Origin: a virus
Length of the DNA stretch: 64,000 bases
Virus record (IMG/VR): IMGVR_UViG_3300014494_000005
Span: 1-64,000 of that record
Strand: one strand, 5' to 3'
Position numbers and translations under genes: made by a program. Position 1 is the stretch's first letter, and the number at the start of each line of letters is the position of its first letter. Of the stretch, positions 51,601-60,100 are shown one piece after another. Below the pieces are notes generated by a model. It was not told where the DNA came from and ran no database searches. It was given only the letters and a program-made list of their open reading frames with translations.

Positions 51601-51821
51601 GGGTCAGAAAAAACTAATGCTTCCATTTTCGGCAATGAAAATATTTTTTTCTTAAGTTTAAAATCTTCTTCATTTAAATATGAATCAATTTCATTCATTA
51701 CAATACTTTCACTTAACTTAACATCAGGTGCAGTGTTATGCATAGTTTTATTAAAATTACTTTCATATTTCTTTGACTGTACACTTATCGGTTTTGCTAA
51801 TGTTGGTTTAAATGTTGCCAT
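48687..51821 (-). CDS. Large probable virion-associated protein, 1044 aa
   Basis: The longest non-enzymatic gene here. The sequence is mostly charged and disordered, with recurring short blocks: glycine-rich stretches (TGAAGGSGAF, TGTGAAGGAGDTGSN), DKPNL/GDPDKPN turns and many NEE/EEN segments. No membrane helix or enzyme motif. Size, disorder and the phage-type motif upstream fit a structural or internal virion protein, perhaps a scaffold or a tape-like protein, but this is inference. Confidence 0.5.
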   Translation of the reverse strand: MATFKPTLAKPISVQSKKYESNFNKTMHNTAPDVKLSESIVMNEIDSYLNEEDFKLKKKIFSLPKMEALVFSDPKLSAEYNKMMGDGKDDNTGTNRYGYHANETVQNILFNDYVLNSPKYLQKYKMAIPVKKERRDQSGINQLKQAGEEKMKKTDSTGTKLVEPKVKSEVDETSEPLTKVLFLVNEKDPKNPDLFAYFPEENYDNKGNLKVGYSHVGQHGGVDPRYAKESRLATPEEYQNLKTELESIGYNFDVLNSTNESTGAAGGSGAFAPALGYKKNTISEENEIDEPNEEDCFISSNGYKLSVSCGGKFIGEFVEDQDAFDAVKTWKDSNKWYPNTWFISDHGNYSLVDDNGNILNEMTGTGAAGGAGDTGSNVSGSGAYVGPSVWGSGDLMKVKGKSKVKTKPMFPGGTIIQENKNYLVDPSGFENFIKILNEEDLSYQTKLGQEYKQSHTGSNKGLGVSEIPQTSEREKSKKGIDDNTSLYIGQDVDKMRDDDVKILHNDMTQKHSYFPHPDNPNLPDDGISGINQQGKEISKPFGTNKEKEDNFIIDKTNAFTSDAVKHWNNKDTGIELNTIKTGDPDKPNLNTMEESKKIEEKAKSASQQRLFGMAHAVQKGELSPNKVSDKVNKIAKNVSKKDVEDFASTKHDKLPDKVDEDSTTMANASKMQPKEDSMSNKMDNTTMPVGMQQTSGGMNEDFKLLEELNNELNAYSIHHQKLIKMSEDRKPSALVLKDRVTGENPVNFKKDLQHSGTKEIIDVEKELQWKDQQTDVGKDPQKLGQDIEEKEIKTTDAKGDESLKNVGDSTNNKGDEIPKRNMTTEEQDEVNLYRNGQHSLVYDNEPGKRFEDRMKKDMGDKVYNIRQKQLKFKGKAPMYNKDPQPIEKGIDKTQFNKEKSGFNDGKGLNESMVTGRYIDALDKRRLIDFKLNEVKNLITPSGTARQTGLFELDFTGLGNTYNSKTIDNKVIVNEAVVKAMSEHKFYTDGKIVFAIKNPVQKLNENEQKVEKPVINEQMDKMKHLLGYNPETFTNTNNVKKNRGF

Positions 51822-51838
51822 TATTTGTTCTTTTTTAG

Positions 51839-51849
51839 TATAAATACTT
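51839..51849 (-). promoter_or_regulatory. AAGTATTTATA motif
   Basis: Exact copy, 17 nt before the ATG of the 1044-residue protein gene. Confidence 0.55.
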
Positions 51850-51857
51850 GAATATTA

Positions 51858-52760
51858 TCAATTGTTTATAGTAATAATATTTCCCGATTTAATATGTCTA
51901 TTGGTGTATGAACAAAGCGGTTGAAAATTGGTATAATGATTTAACTTTAAAACATCTTTTTCGGTTTTTGCTGTTGACATTGGTACTATATGGTCAATAT
52001 CCCATGCAGTATTTATTTCTTTGGGATATCCATTCCAATTCCCATAATTATTCCAATTCATCCAAGGTTCAAATTTTGATTCTAAATGTTTTTTAAATTC
52101 TTCAAACGTACAACCGAGAATATCTTGTGTTTTTGACGATTTTTTATTGCCTTTTAATTTTATGGAACAACGAATTAAACTTCTAATATTAGTCGTTAGT
52201 TTATATAAAGCATCATTAGAATTTCTATTCTTTTTATATATATAATTATAATTTTTTATCCATTCTTTACGTTTTATGTTATATTCCTTAATTTTCTCAC
52301 CATTTTTTTCTCTATATTCTTTATTTTTTTTATTTCGTTCTTCTTTATTTCTAAAATAATTTTCAGACCTTTGCTTTACAATTTTTTCTTTATTAATTTT
52401 ATTATAATTTTTTAAATATTTTGAAATTTTGTCTTTATGTTTTTCACGATATTTTAAAATAATATTTGAAATTTTTTCTTTATTCTTTTTATAATATTCT
52501 TTTTGTTTTAATCGAATTTTATTATTTTGATTTAAATAACGTTCAGAACTACGTTTTTTTATTATATTAGAATTATTTTGATAATATTCAGATAATCGAT
52601 TTTTAATTTTTTCTTTATTTATTAACGACCATCTTTTTTGACGTTGTGAAATTTTTTCTTTATTCTTTTGAACATATTCTTTAGCATATTGTGATATCTT
52701 TTCTTTATTTCTTAGATAATAATTTCTTTTACTTTTTGCAATTGCTTCTTTACTTCTCAT
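51858..52760 (-). CDS. HNH endonuclease with repeated KEKI coiled region
   Basis: 300 residues. The first two thirds are some ten repeats of the type NKEKISQ/KNKEKIS, a basic coiled DNA-contacting region. The C-terminus holds the HNH core: WDIDHIVPMST (DH), LNHYTNFQPLC (N) and the final NRHIKSG (H). Such enzymes are typical free-standing homing endonucleases. It lies in the structural gene region next to the 1044-residue protein. Confidence 0.85.
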   Translation of the reverse strand: MRSKEAIAKSKRNYYLRNKEKISQYAKEYVQKNKEKISQRQKRWSLINKEKIKNRLSEYYQNNSNIIKKRSSERYLNQNNKIRLKQKEYYKKNKEKISNIILKYREKHKDKISKYLKNYNKINKEKIVKQRSENYFRNKEERNKKNKEYREKNGEKIKEYNIKRKEWIKNYNYIYKKNRNSNDALYKLTTNIRSLIRCSIKLKGNKKSSKTQDILGCTFEEFKKHLESKFEPWMNWNNYGNWNGYPKEINTAWDIDHIVPMSTAKTEKDVLKLNHYTNFQPLCSYTNRHIKSGNIITINN

Positions 52761-52781
52761 AACTCATTAATAATCAATCGA

Positions 52782-52988
52782 TTACTTAATTCCTGTCTTC
52801 CAAAAATCCTTTTTAACCCATAATGTCTTAAACACCATTTCCATACTATCTTTTATTGTTGAAATCATTTCATTTCTTGTTTGACTTCCAGATTTTTTAA
52901 GTATTTTCTTAACTTCCCTATCTAAAGCATCATTAACAAACTTATTAATTTCATCATTAACGATTTTTTTTACATCATCATTATTCAT
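52782..52988 (-). CDS. Hypothetical protein, 68 aa
   Basis: Helical, charged; starts MNNDDVKKIV. It contains a KKSGSQTRNEMI segment. Preceded by an exact second-type promoter motif at 13 nt. Its size and position suggest a late or structural accessory protein. Confidence 0.55.
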   Translation of the reverse strand: MNNDDVKKIVNDEINKFVNDALDREVKKILKKSGSQTRNEMISTIKDSMEMVFKTLWVKKDFWKTGIK

Positions 52989-53001
52989 ATAATAATTTTA
53001 T

Positions 53002-53012
53002 TATAAATACTT
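53002..53012 (-). promoter_or_regulatory. AAGTATTTATA motif
   Basis: Exact copy, 13 nt before the ATG at 52988; extended match TTAAGTATTTATAATAAAAT shared with the motif at 54402. Confidence 0.55.
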
Positions 53013-53021
53013 AATCGGCAT

Positions 53022-53085
53022 TAAAAATAAAAAGAACGCATATTAATAAAACATGTGTTCTTGAATATGTTTGCTTAAACATATT
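53022..53085 (-). terminator. Tandem hairpins, minus-strand terminator
   Basis: A 9-bp hairpin (53064-53085, AATATGTTT/AAACATATT) is followed on the minus strand by a second, 10-bp imperfect stem (53032-53062, AAGAACGCAT/ATGTGTTCTT on the plus strand) and a U-rich run. It ends the gene at 53087. Confidence 0.6.
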
Positions 53086-53086
53086 T

Positions 53087-53872
53087 TTATTTTATAAGAA
53101 AATGTCCTACTGCAACACCAGCACCACCAATTAATACATATTTACTATTTTTTCCAATCCAATCAGTAAATTTTTTCCAATCAGATTTATCTATCTTATC
53201 TTTATTAATTGCAGGAATTGCATAACTATCAATATTTACTGTTTTAAAATAATCATTACTATTACTTACACTAAATGATACGGGATAATCAGTTTTTGCT
53301 TTTTTATCCCAATGAAATTCAATAAATTGTTTATTTGGTAGTAAAAATTCTTTAAATGTTAATAATGGTTTAACATTTTTTAATGCGGGAATTGCATGAC
53401 TAATTAATAAATCATATTTAATATTTTTTGTTGAATCTTTAAAAGTAATGCTACTATCTTTTTCATTGATACTAACTTTTCCACCTTTTAGTGAATCAAG
53501 ATTTACATTGGTTTGAATTAATGCTGCTGCAATAATATCATTCTTTTTATTAATATCTTTTACTCTATCCATCAATTCTTGTTGAGAAGCAGTTAATTGA
53601 CCATACATTTTGCTAAGATTTTTTACTGTTTCTTGCATTGTCAATTTTTCAGCAACCATTTCGCCTTGTTTATTTTTATAAACATGAACAGTATCCAGCA
53701 AAGCATCTTTTAATTTAACTTCTGTATCATATTTATCTTTCAGTCCTACAATTTTCTTATGTTGAAAATAATCGACTATAGACAAAAACAAAATGATAGC
53801 AATTACAATTGCAATTAACATATTGTTTTTTTGTTTTAAAAACGTCCAAAATTTTAATAATATTGCGTTCAT
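53087..53872 (-). CDS. Membrane-anchored coiled-coil protein, spanin-like, 261 aa
   Basis: One N-terminal membrane helix (about 17-35), then a charged coiled coil (about 45-115), a beta-rich domain, and a glycine-rich C-terminal helix (VLIGGAGVAVGHFLI) that may re-enter a membrane. An inner-membrane subunit bridging the envelope, as i-spanins do, fits this layout, but no outer-membrane lipoprotein partner was found beside it. Proposed role in lysis is inference. Confidence 0.5.
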   Translation of the reverse strand: MNAILLKFWTFLKQKNNMLIAIVIAIILFLSIVDYFQHKKIVGLKDKYDTEVKLKDALLDTVHVYKNKQGEMVAEKLTMQETVKNLSKMYGQLTASQQELMDRVKDINKKNDIIAAALIQTNVNLDSLKGGKVSINEKDSSITFKDSTKNIKYDLLISHAIPALKNVKPLLTFKEFLLPNKQFIEFHWDKKAKTDYPVSFSVSNSNDYFKTVNIDSYAIPAINKDKIDKSDWKKFTDWIGKNSKYVLIGGAGVAVGHFLIK

Positions 53873-53883
53873 AAATTTAATTA

Positions 53884-54390
53884 TTATTGTTGTAACATGT
53901 TATTTCTCCAGTATTTAAAAAATGTATCATAATATGATTCAATTCTACCTACAATTTCATCATTTTCGGGATTATCTGGTGAAAAATCTTCCAAATAATT
54001 AAATTCAACTCCTGATGTTTTTTCATCGGGTGTTACTTTATAAATAAATTGAATTACACCATCAATTGTACCACCCCAGAAAACCAAATTATCATAAATT
54101 TCTAAATCAATGAATTTAATATTAACATTCATATCTCTAAAAAAATCATTAAATTTTTCTTCTTCTCTGCTTTGGTCATAGACGGTTTTTTTATTCTGTG
54201 CTATTTTTTGTTCATCATCACCAATACCCTCATTAATTTTACGTGTAATTTTAAGCATATCACGTATAGATAAATCCTTCTTCATTTCTTTTGGTGATTC
54301 ACTTGCTTCATATTTTCCTTCACGTATTCTTTTCATAAGAATACGCATTTGATTCGGTGTACTTTTGTTGTTTATATTTTTATTATCCAT
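53884..54390 (-). CDS. Hypothetical, probably virion-related protein, 168 aa
   Basis: Basic helical N-terminus (MRILMKRIREGKY, KDLSIRDMLKITRKI), then an acidic beta-rich domain. Preceded by an exact second-type promoter motif. No family recognised. Confidence 0.5.
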   Translation of the reverse strand: MDNKNINNKSTPNQMRILMKRIREGKYEASESPKEMKKDLSIRDMLKITRKINEGIGDDEQKIAQNKKTVYDQSREEEKFNDFFRDMNVNIKFIDLEIYDNLVFWGGTIDGVIQFIYKVTPDEKTSGVEFNYLEDFSPDNPENDEIVGRIESYYDTFFKYWRNNMLQQ

Positions 54391-54401
54391 ATAAATTTTA
54401 T

Positions 54402-54412
54402 TATAAATACTT
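54402..54412 (-). promoter_or_regulatory. AAGTATTTATA motif
   Basis: Exact copy, 11 nt before the ATG at 54390; it overlaps the stop codon of the small gene at 54411-54539. Confidence 0.55.
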
Positions 54413-54539
54413 AATCAACATCAGTATATATTAAAACAATTGAATTCTTTTTAACATATTTCTCTAATTTATGCATGTAATGATGAAAACCAACATTTAA
54501 CCACCACCAATCTCCAATTTTTCTTATAATTTTTTTCAT
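54411..54539 (-). CDS. Tiny protein, 42 aa
   Basis: ATG 54537-54539 overlaps the amidase-like gene's TGA stop (ATGA), the best evidence that it is translated. Product starts MKKIIRKIGDWWW and has a histidine pair (FHHYMHK) and a hydrophobic end. Function unknown. Confidence 0.5.
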   Translation of the reverse strand: MKKIIRKIGDWWWLNVGFHHYMHKLEKYVKKNSIVLIYTDVD

Positions 54540-55150
54540 ACAAGTTCTTTATGTAACATTTCATTGAATTTGGAAATATCAAATAATGGATTTATATCAC
54601 TACTATCTTCGATATAATTACTTCTAAATACAATACCTCTAAATTTAATAGTATCTTTATGATAATGATGAAATTCAATGCAAACTTTTGGAATATTGAA
54701 TTGTTCACATAATTCCTCACAAAGTAATACTAAACTTTCTAATTGTGTATCTGAAAATTTTTCCCAATAATTATATCCATACCATTGTTTTTCAATTACA
54801 TTTTGTTCATCACAAACTTCATTTATCCAATTAATATGTTTTCCTTCAGTTGTTTGAAATAAACTTCCCATGTTTTCCATTATAATTGAAACAGATTGTT
54901 TATCTACTTCTTTAATGCCAAGAAAATCTGAATGATATTTATTATCGTAATGTTGAAAAATAGTTCCATCTCTACTAATAGTATATGTGTTCCATTTTTT
55001 TGTTTTACCAAAATCTTTATGTAATAATCTAGTAATATAATAACTATCTTTTCTCAAACTTGATGCCAATACAATTTGTGTTTTAACTGTTTGAGTTTTA
55101 TGACGATTTACTTCATTTATTTTATATGTTTCATTATCTATGTGCATCAT
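54536..55150 (-). CDS. Amidase_2-like protein, zinc ligands not conserved
   Basis: 204 residues resembling the T7-lysozyme/amidase_2 fold: a first strand TQIVLASS, then YTISRDGTIFQHYD, SIIMENMGSLF, the NEVCDEQNV region and the C-terminal GIVFRSNY ... DINPLFD segment. In active amidases the first strand and the penultimate segment carry zinc histidines; here they read LASS and FRSN. It may bind peptidoglycan without cutting, or use altered ligands. It overlaps dCMP deaminase by 17 nt. Confidence 0.55.
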   Translation of the reverse strand: MMHIDNETYKINEVNRHKTQTVKTQIVLASSLRKDSYYITRLLHKDFGKTKKWNTYTISRDGTIFQHYDNKYHSDFLGIKEVDKQSVSIIMENMGSLFQTTEGKHINWINEVCDEQNVIEKQWYGYNYWEKFSDTQLESLVLLCEELCEQFNIPKVCIEFHHYHKDTIKFRGIVFRSNYIEDSSDINPLFDISKFNEMLHKELV

Positions 55151-55595
55151 AATTCATGTATATAACTTCTACACTTCCTTCAGATAAAATTATCAATGCC
55201 CTTTTAAATCCTTCACCAAATTTAGGGTCATTAAAATCAGGTTCTTTATCACAGAAAACTTTTTTTATTCCTGCTTGAACAATAAATCCAGCGCATGTAT
55301 CACAAGGAAATAAATTAACATATATATCAGCACCTAATGTACTTTTACCTTGTCGTGCTGCATTAATTATTGCATTGGATTCTGCGTGGATAAACCAATG
55401 ATATTTTTCGGGTTTTTCATGACGGGCATCAACATCATCATTAACACCTCGTGGCATTCCATTAAAACCAGTTGTAACTATTTCTCTGTCTTTAATAATT
55501 ACTGCACCAATTTTTCTCGAACGGTCTTTACTCCATTGAGCCACCTCTAAATCAGCCATTCTCATAAATCTTAAATTCCAGTCTGTTTTACTCAT
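55134..55595 (-). CDS. dCMP/cytidine deaminase family protein
   Basis: 153 residues. Zinc site HAES (His 70, Glu 72) and PCDTC (Cys 98, Cys 101) are complete, with the GFNGMPRGVND substrate loop of dCMP deaminases. Converts dCMP to dUMP, the precursor of dTMP, useful for an AT-rich genome; the dNTP allosteric state cannot be judged. Confidence 0.85.
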   Translation of the reverse strand: MSKTDWNLRFMRMADLEVAQWSKDRSRKIGAVIIKDREIVTTGFNGMPRGVNDDVDARHEKPEKYHWFIHAESNAIINAARQGKSTLGADIYVNLFPCDTCAGFIVQAGIKKVFCDKEPDFNDPKFGEGFKRALIILSEGSVEVIYMNYDAHR

Positions 55596-55607
55596 AATTA
55601 TTTTAAT

Positions 55608-55787
55608 TTAATCTAAATACACATCTTTAGCTGCTTGCCAAGAATTAATTTCTTTTATTCTAAATTCTTCTTTAATTTTCACCATTTGTTTCATCCATTC
55701 AGATATTTGTTCAGAAGTCATAATTACTTCAGTCACTTTGCCTTCTTTTCGTAAGCGTTTAATTATATTTTCACTTTGACTAATCAT
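55608..55787 (-). CDS. Hypothetical protein, 59 aa
   Basis: ATG 55785-55787, stop 55608-55610. Helical, mixed charge (MISQSENIIK, then RLRKEGKVTE). It ends 12 nt before the dCMP deaminase start and 3 nt after the 64-residue gene. Unknown. Confidence 0.5.
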   Translation of the reverse strand: MISQSENIIKRLRKEGKVTEVIMTSEQISEWMKQMVKIKEEFRIKEINSWQAAKDVYLD

Positions 55788-55790
55788 ATT

Positions 55791-55985
55791 TTAAAATAAT
55801 TTCCACCATTGATTTTTCTTTAATGAACGAGATTTTATTATTAAATCTTGTAAACTTCCATAATCAAAATCATCATTTGTAAATTTACCGTCTATATCTG
55901 CCAAATCTGATTTAGCAAGTTTATCTACAATTTTTAATGCCTCTTTAATGAGTCTACCTTTTTCTAATGCTTCAATATTTTTCAT
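55791..55985 (-). CDS. Hypothetical protein, 64 aa
   Basis: Helical small protein starting MKNIEALEKG; spaced 2 nt from the membrane protein gene upstream. Unknown. Confidence 0.5.
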   Translation of the reverse strand: MKNIEALEKGRLIKEALKIVDKLAKSDLADIDGKFTNDDFDYGSLQDLIIKSRSLKKNQWWKLF

Positions 55986-55987
55986 AA

Positions 55988-57139
55988 TTATTTCATATTT
56001 TCTAATATTCTCAATGTATCATCAAAACTTTCAATTATATTCATTGCTTCATGATATGTTACAGCAATAAATCTTCTTTTACCAACAGTATTAAACACTC
56101 CAAGTCTATCCATATCAAATAAAAATCCTTCAACCATTTTATTAGAATTTCCTATATTTGTTTTCTCAGCAACCAATTCTTTTAATTCTAAACCACTTAT
56201 TACTTTATCGCCATTTGTTAATTTACCATCATTATATACAAATGTTAATAGTGAACGATATCTATCTTTTTTCGTATATATTTTTTCAAATTTTTGTTGA
56301 TGTATAATAAATAAATTATATTCAAACCATTCTCTAAAATATACACCAGCAAAAATGATAATTTCACAAAAACATGCAACAATTACAAATAAAATAATGT
56401 TTTGTACATCTTCTGTCTTATTAACATTTTTTACTTCACTAAGATTTGTTTTTAAATCAACAACATTTTGAGATAATTTATCTTCGATTTTATCCACTTC
56501 ATTTTGATTAATTTCAATAATTTTTACATTTTTATCAATATTTGCTTGATATTGATTTCTAATTGTTATATAAGTAACTGGAGTTTCTGTTAATTTTTGA
56601 CGTAAATCATTATTAATCATTCTTAAAGTTGTATTATCATCCTCATATGTTTTCTTTTTCTTTTCATATAATATTGATAAACTATCGGTAATATTTGTTG
56701 TTTTATTTTCAATAACATTATCTTTATAAGTGCTTGTTGATGCCAAATTTTTTGAACCAATTATTGATAAGTAAAAGCTCAAAAGAATTATTGAAACTGA
56801 TATTGTTAACCAACCAACAATACTTGCTTTTATTTTCTTTTTATTTGAAACAAAATCTGTTGAAAAACTCCTAATTAAATATCGTTTAATTACTTCAAAA
56901 ATAACAAGAAATATTATTGTGAAAGTAAATGCAAAAATACTTGCCCAAATACCACCGATTAAATTAATTGTAATTGCTTTTAATAAACCCGGATATACAA
57001 GAAAGTATGAAAAGAAAATAGAACCAGCATTTCCAATAAAAGAGAATAAATATAACCACTTATCAAGACCCTTATTATTACCCTCAAAGTCTTTAGTGTT
57101 AATCTTTTTTCTTAATTCATCATATTTTTTTAAATCCAT
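55988..57139 (-). CDS. Multi-pass membrane protein with coiled coil, 383 aa
   Basis: Four hydrophobic helices (about 28-50, 57-80, 107-127 and 242-262) flank a long coiled coil (about 150-235), with a C-terminal soluble part carrying DGKLTNGDKVI and LKELVAEK. Topology is like a large scaffold or sensor. A second-type motif (57154-57164, one base off) lies upstream. Function unknown. Confidence 0.55.
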   Translation of the reverse strand: MDLKKYDELRKKINTKDFEGNNKGLDKWLYLFSFIGNAGSIFFSYFLVYPGLLKAITINLIGGIWASIFAFTFTIIFLVIFEVIKRYLIRSFSTDFVSNKKKIKASIVGWLTISVSIILLSFYLSIIGSKNLASTSTYKDNVIENKTTNITDSLSILYEKKKKTYEDDNTTLRMINNDLRQKLTETPVTYITIRNQYQANIDKNVKIIEINQNEVDKIEDKLSQNVVDLKTNLSEVKNVNKTEDVQNIILFVIVACFCEIIIFAGVYFREWFEYNLFIIHQQKFEKIYTKKDRYRSLLTFVYNDGKLTNGDKVISGLELKELVAEKTNIGNSNKMVEGFLFDMDRLGVFNTVGKRRFIAVTYHEAMNIIESFDDTLRILENMK

Positions 57140-57153
57140 ATCTACAGTTTATC

Positions 57154-57164
57154 CATAAATAGTT
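57154..57164 (-). promoter_or_regulatory. AACTATTTATG motif (variant)
   Basis: Two bases off the AAGTATTTATA form, 14 nt before the ATG at 57139. Confidence 0.4.
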
Positions 57165-57177
57165 TTAGAATACGTTT

Positions 57178-60100
57178 TTATTCTAATATAAGTGATGATA
57201 TTCCATCTTCATTTAATTCGACATTAATTAAATAATCAGGATTAATATTTGCATTATGTTCAACAACCAATACTTTCTTCATATTATTTTTTATTAATTG
57301 TAATATTTCAATAAATTCTTCAATACTATCCTCATCTAATTTACCCATTACTTCATCAAGTAAAAATATTGTTGGTTTTGCTTTTACATTAATTTGATTT
57401 AATGCAAATTTCAATACTACACTAGAAAATGTTCTTTCCTTACCACTAGCACTAATACAATCAATAATTGCAGGTCTGTCATTATATTTTAATTTGGGTC
57501 TAAGTTCATCTAAATCAAGCCATACTTTAAATTGTGCAACAGATAATATATTTTCCAGAGTTAAATTAATTTTTGGTATAATATAATTACTTAACATTTG
57601 TCTTGGTATACCATCCCGATGAACGCATTTTTTATAAAGATTCATAACCGTATCTCTATATTCTTGTGCTTTAAAATCTATAATTAATACTTCATTATTT
57701 TTAATTTTTAATTGTTTTTCACCAATATTTGTTTTTCTAATATATACATTTTCATTCTCATTGGTTTTTTCAGTTTCAAGTTCGTTTAATTTTAATTTAG
57801 CTGTAGCAATACCCTTTTCAATCTTTTGATTTTCTTCAATTTGAAGTAAACTATTCTCATGGCTTGTTATCTTTTGTTCAAGAATACCAATTTTTAGTTC
57901 TTCATTTTGAATTTTTATTGGAACTTGGTCTAATTCTATTTGTAATTCTTTACGTTTTTCAACATCATTTTTTTCATTGGTGAGTGTTCCTATTTCTTTA
58001 AGAATCTCTTCCATTTCTAATGCAGATTGTTTTATACTTTCATTTATTTTTTCAATTTCATTAATCTTTACATTAATTATTATTTGATGTTCATGTATAT
58101 CAATTGCTTGTTTTACATTAATTTTATCAGCAATAATATACATTTCCTTTTCCTTTTCTTTAACAGCATTTTCAATATGGTCTTTATGTTCTTGTTTTTC
58201 AATAACTTGTCCACATTGACTACAAATTTTACTATTTTTGAGGTCAGCAATTTCTTTTTTTAATTTAATACCGTCTTGTTTTAATTTAAAAATATCACCA
58301 TTAATTATTTCAATTTTATGTTCTTCTTCAGATTTTAGCCGTTCAAGATTTTTAATTTCTAATTTTTTATTATATTCAGTAGTTTTATGTGTATCTTTTT
58401 GTTCAAGAAGAATTTTTAATTTTTCAATATCATATGTTTCTTTCAATGGTATTATACTTTGCTTTAAAACCATTTCTTGTGCCTTTATTTCAATGATATT
58501 CTTTTTATTGGCACTTATGTCCTCTCGTGCTTTATCTACGTCCAGATTGTAAATTTCTGAGTCTATTTTATATAATTTCTTTGAAAGGTCTTCCACATAT
58601 TTTCTACCAATTTCAATTCGATTTTGAATGTCAGGAAGTTTTACTGTTTCAATTTGAGTTATTTCTCCTTCAAGTGCAATAATTTCCTGTTGTAACCTTG
58701 CATTCTCCATATTTGTAAATTCTACATTACATAAAACTCTAGGTTTTTCATTAACCCGTTTTTGATAAACTTTAAGACCTTCAAGTTTTTTATCAAATAT
58801 ATCCAATCCGCTATCATAGAGCAAACTGTCGATAAATGTAGACATATCGTTACTGAGTATGCGATTGAGTGAATCGGAAGTTGTCATTACAATTCGCATA
58901 AAATTATCATAACTGCCGATAATTGATTCTACTTTCTTTTGAGTTTTTACTCTATGGTTTTCATCAAGTTTTTCTATTGATGTTTCGTCATTCATTTCAT
59001 CATCTGGCGTTGCCAGCATATAATAACTCAATGTTGTTGGTGCACCAGTAATTTCTCCACATTTGTTTTTATTAATTTCTGTTTTCTTTTTAATACCAAA
59101 ATATTCACCATTAGCTTCAATAATCATATATACCTCACATGATGTTGCACCATTTCTATTATTAATAAATCGTATGTCACCGTATTTCATACGAGTTTCA
59201 GTTTCCAAAGTTTTACCAAAAAGCGCATAACTAATTGATTTTAAAATAGTTGTCTTGCCGAAAGTATTTTTTCCGATTATTTGATATAGACCATCTTCAT
59301 TTCTCCAGTCAATATCAAATTGACCATATGACATAAAATTTTTACCACCAAATTTGACAACATTCCATTCTATACTTTGGTCTTCAACTATATCAATTTC
59401 TGTAAGTATTTCTTCATCTAATGCAATTACATCATTAACAAGTTGTTCATCACTACCTATTTTAGTTAAAAATTCTTTAAAAATTTCATGTTGAACTTCT
59501 TTTGTGGTTACATTTTGTAATGAAACATTTTCATTTACATCAATTTTTTCATTTTCAAGAAATTCATTTTTATGTGAAATTGTGACATTTTTATGTTTAG
59601 ATTTTAAATATTCAATTACTTTTCTCTCATTTTCTTTAGTACGTGTTTGTGGTAATGTGCCCCAAATGAATCTAATTTTCATATATTTGGTTGGATTTTC
59701 AATTTCGAAATCCAAATCATCAAAATCAACATATTGTGTAATTCTAATATTTTTAAATGAATAATCATCATATATGGGAATTTCTTGAACTGTTTTATTT
59801 AAAATATTCCACAGAAGATATCCGTGAAAACAAGAATCTCCTTCTGTAACATCCTGACTTACAAGGCTTCCACAATATCCTTTAGTTTTATTTTTATCTA
59901 AGTATTGTTGGATATGAATATCAGCAAAAAAACCAAAGTCTGATTTGAAGTCTGAAAGTTTATAATATGATTTACTTTTCATTTCAAAACCTGTTGTGGT
60001 TTTACAACCATTTATTGGGTCATGGAAAAGGTCAATATAAACCCTCTTATTAGTTTTTCTATCAATTTCAATTTGCTTGCCTTGTTTGGTTTTCCAAGAA

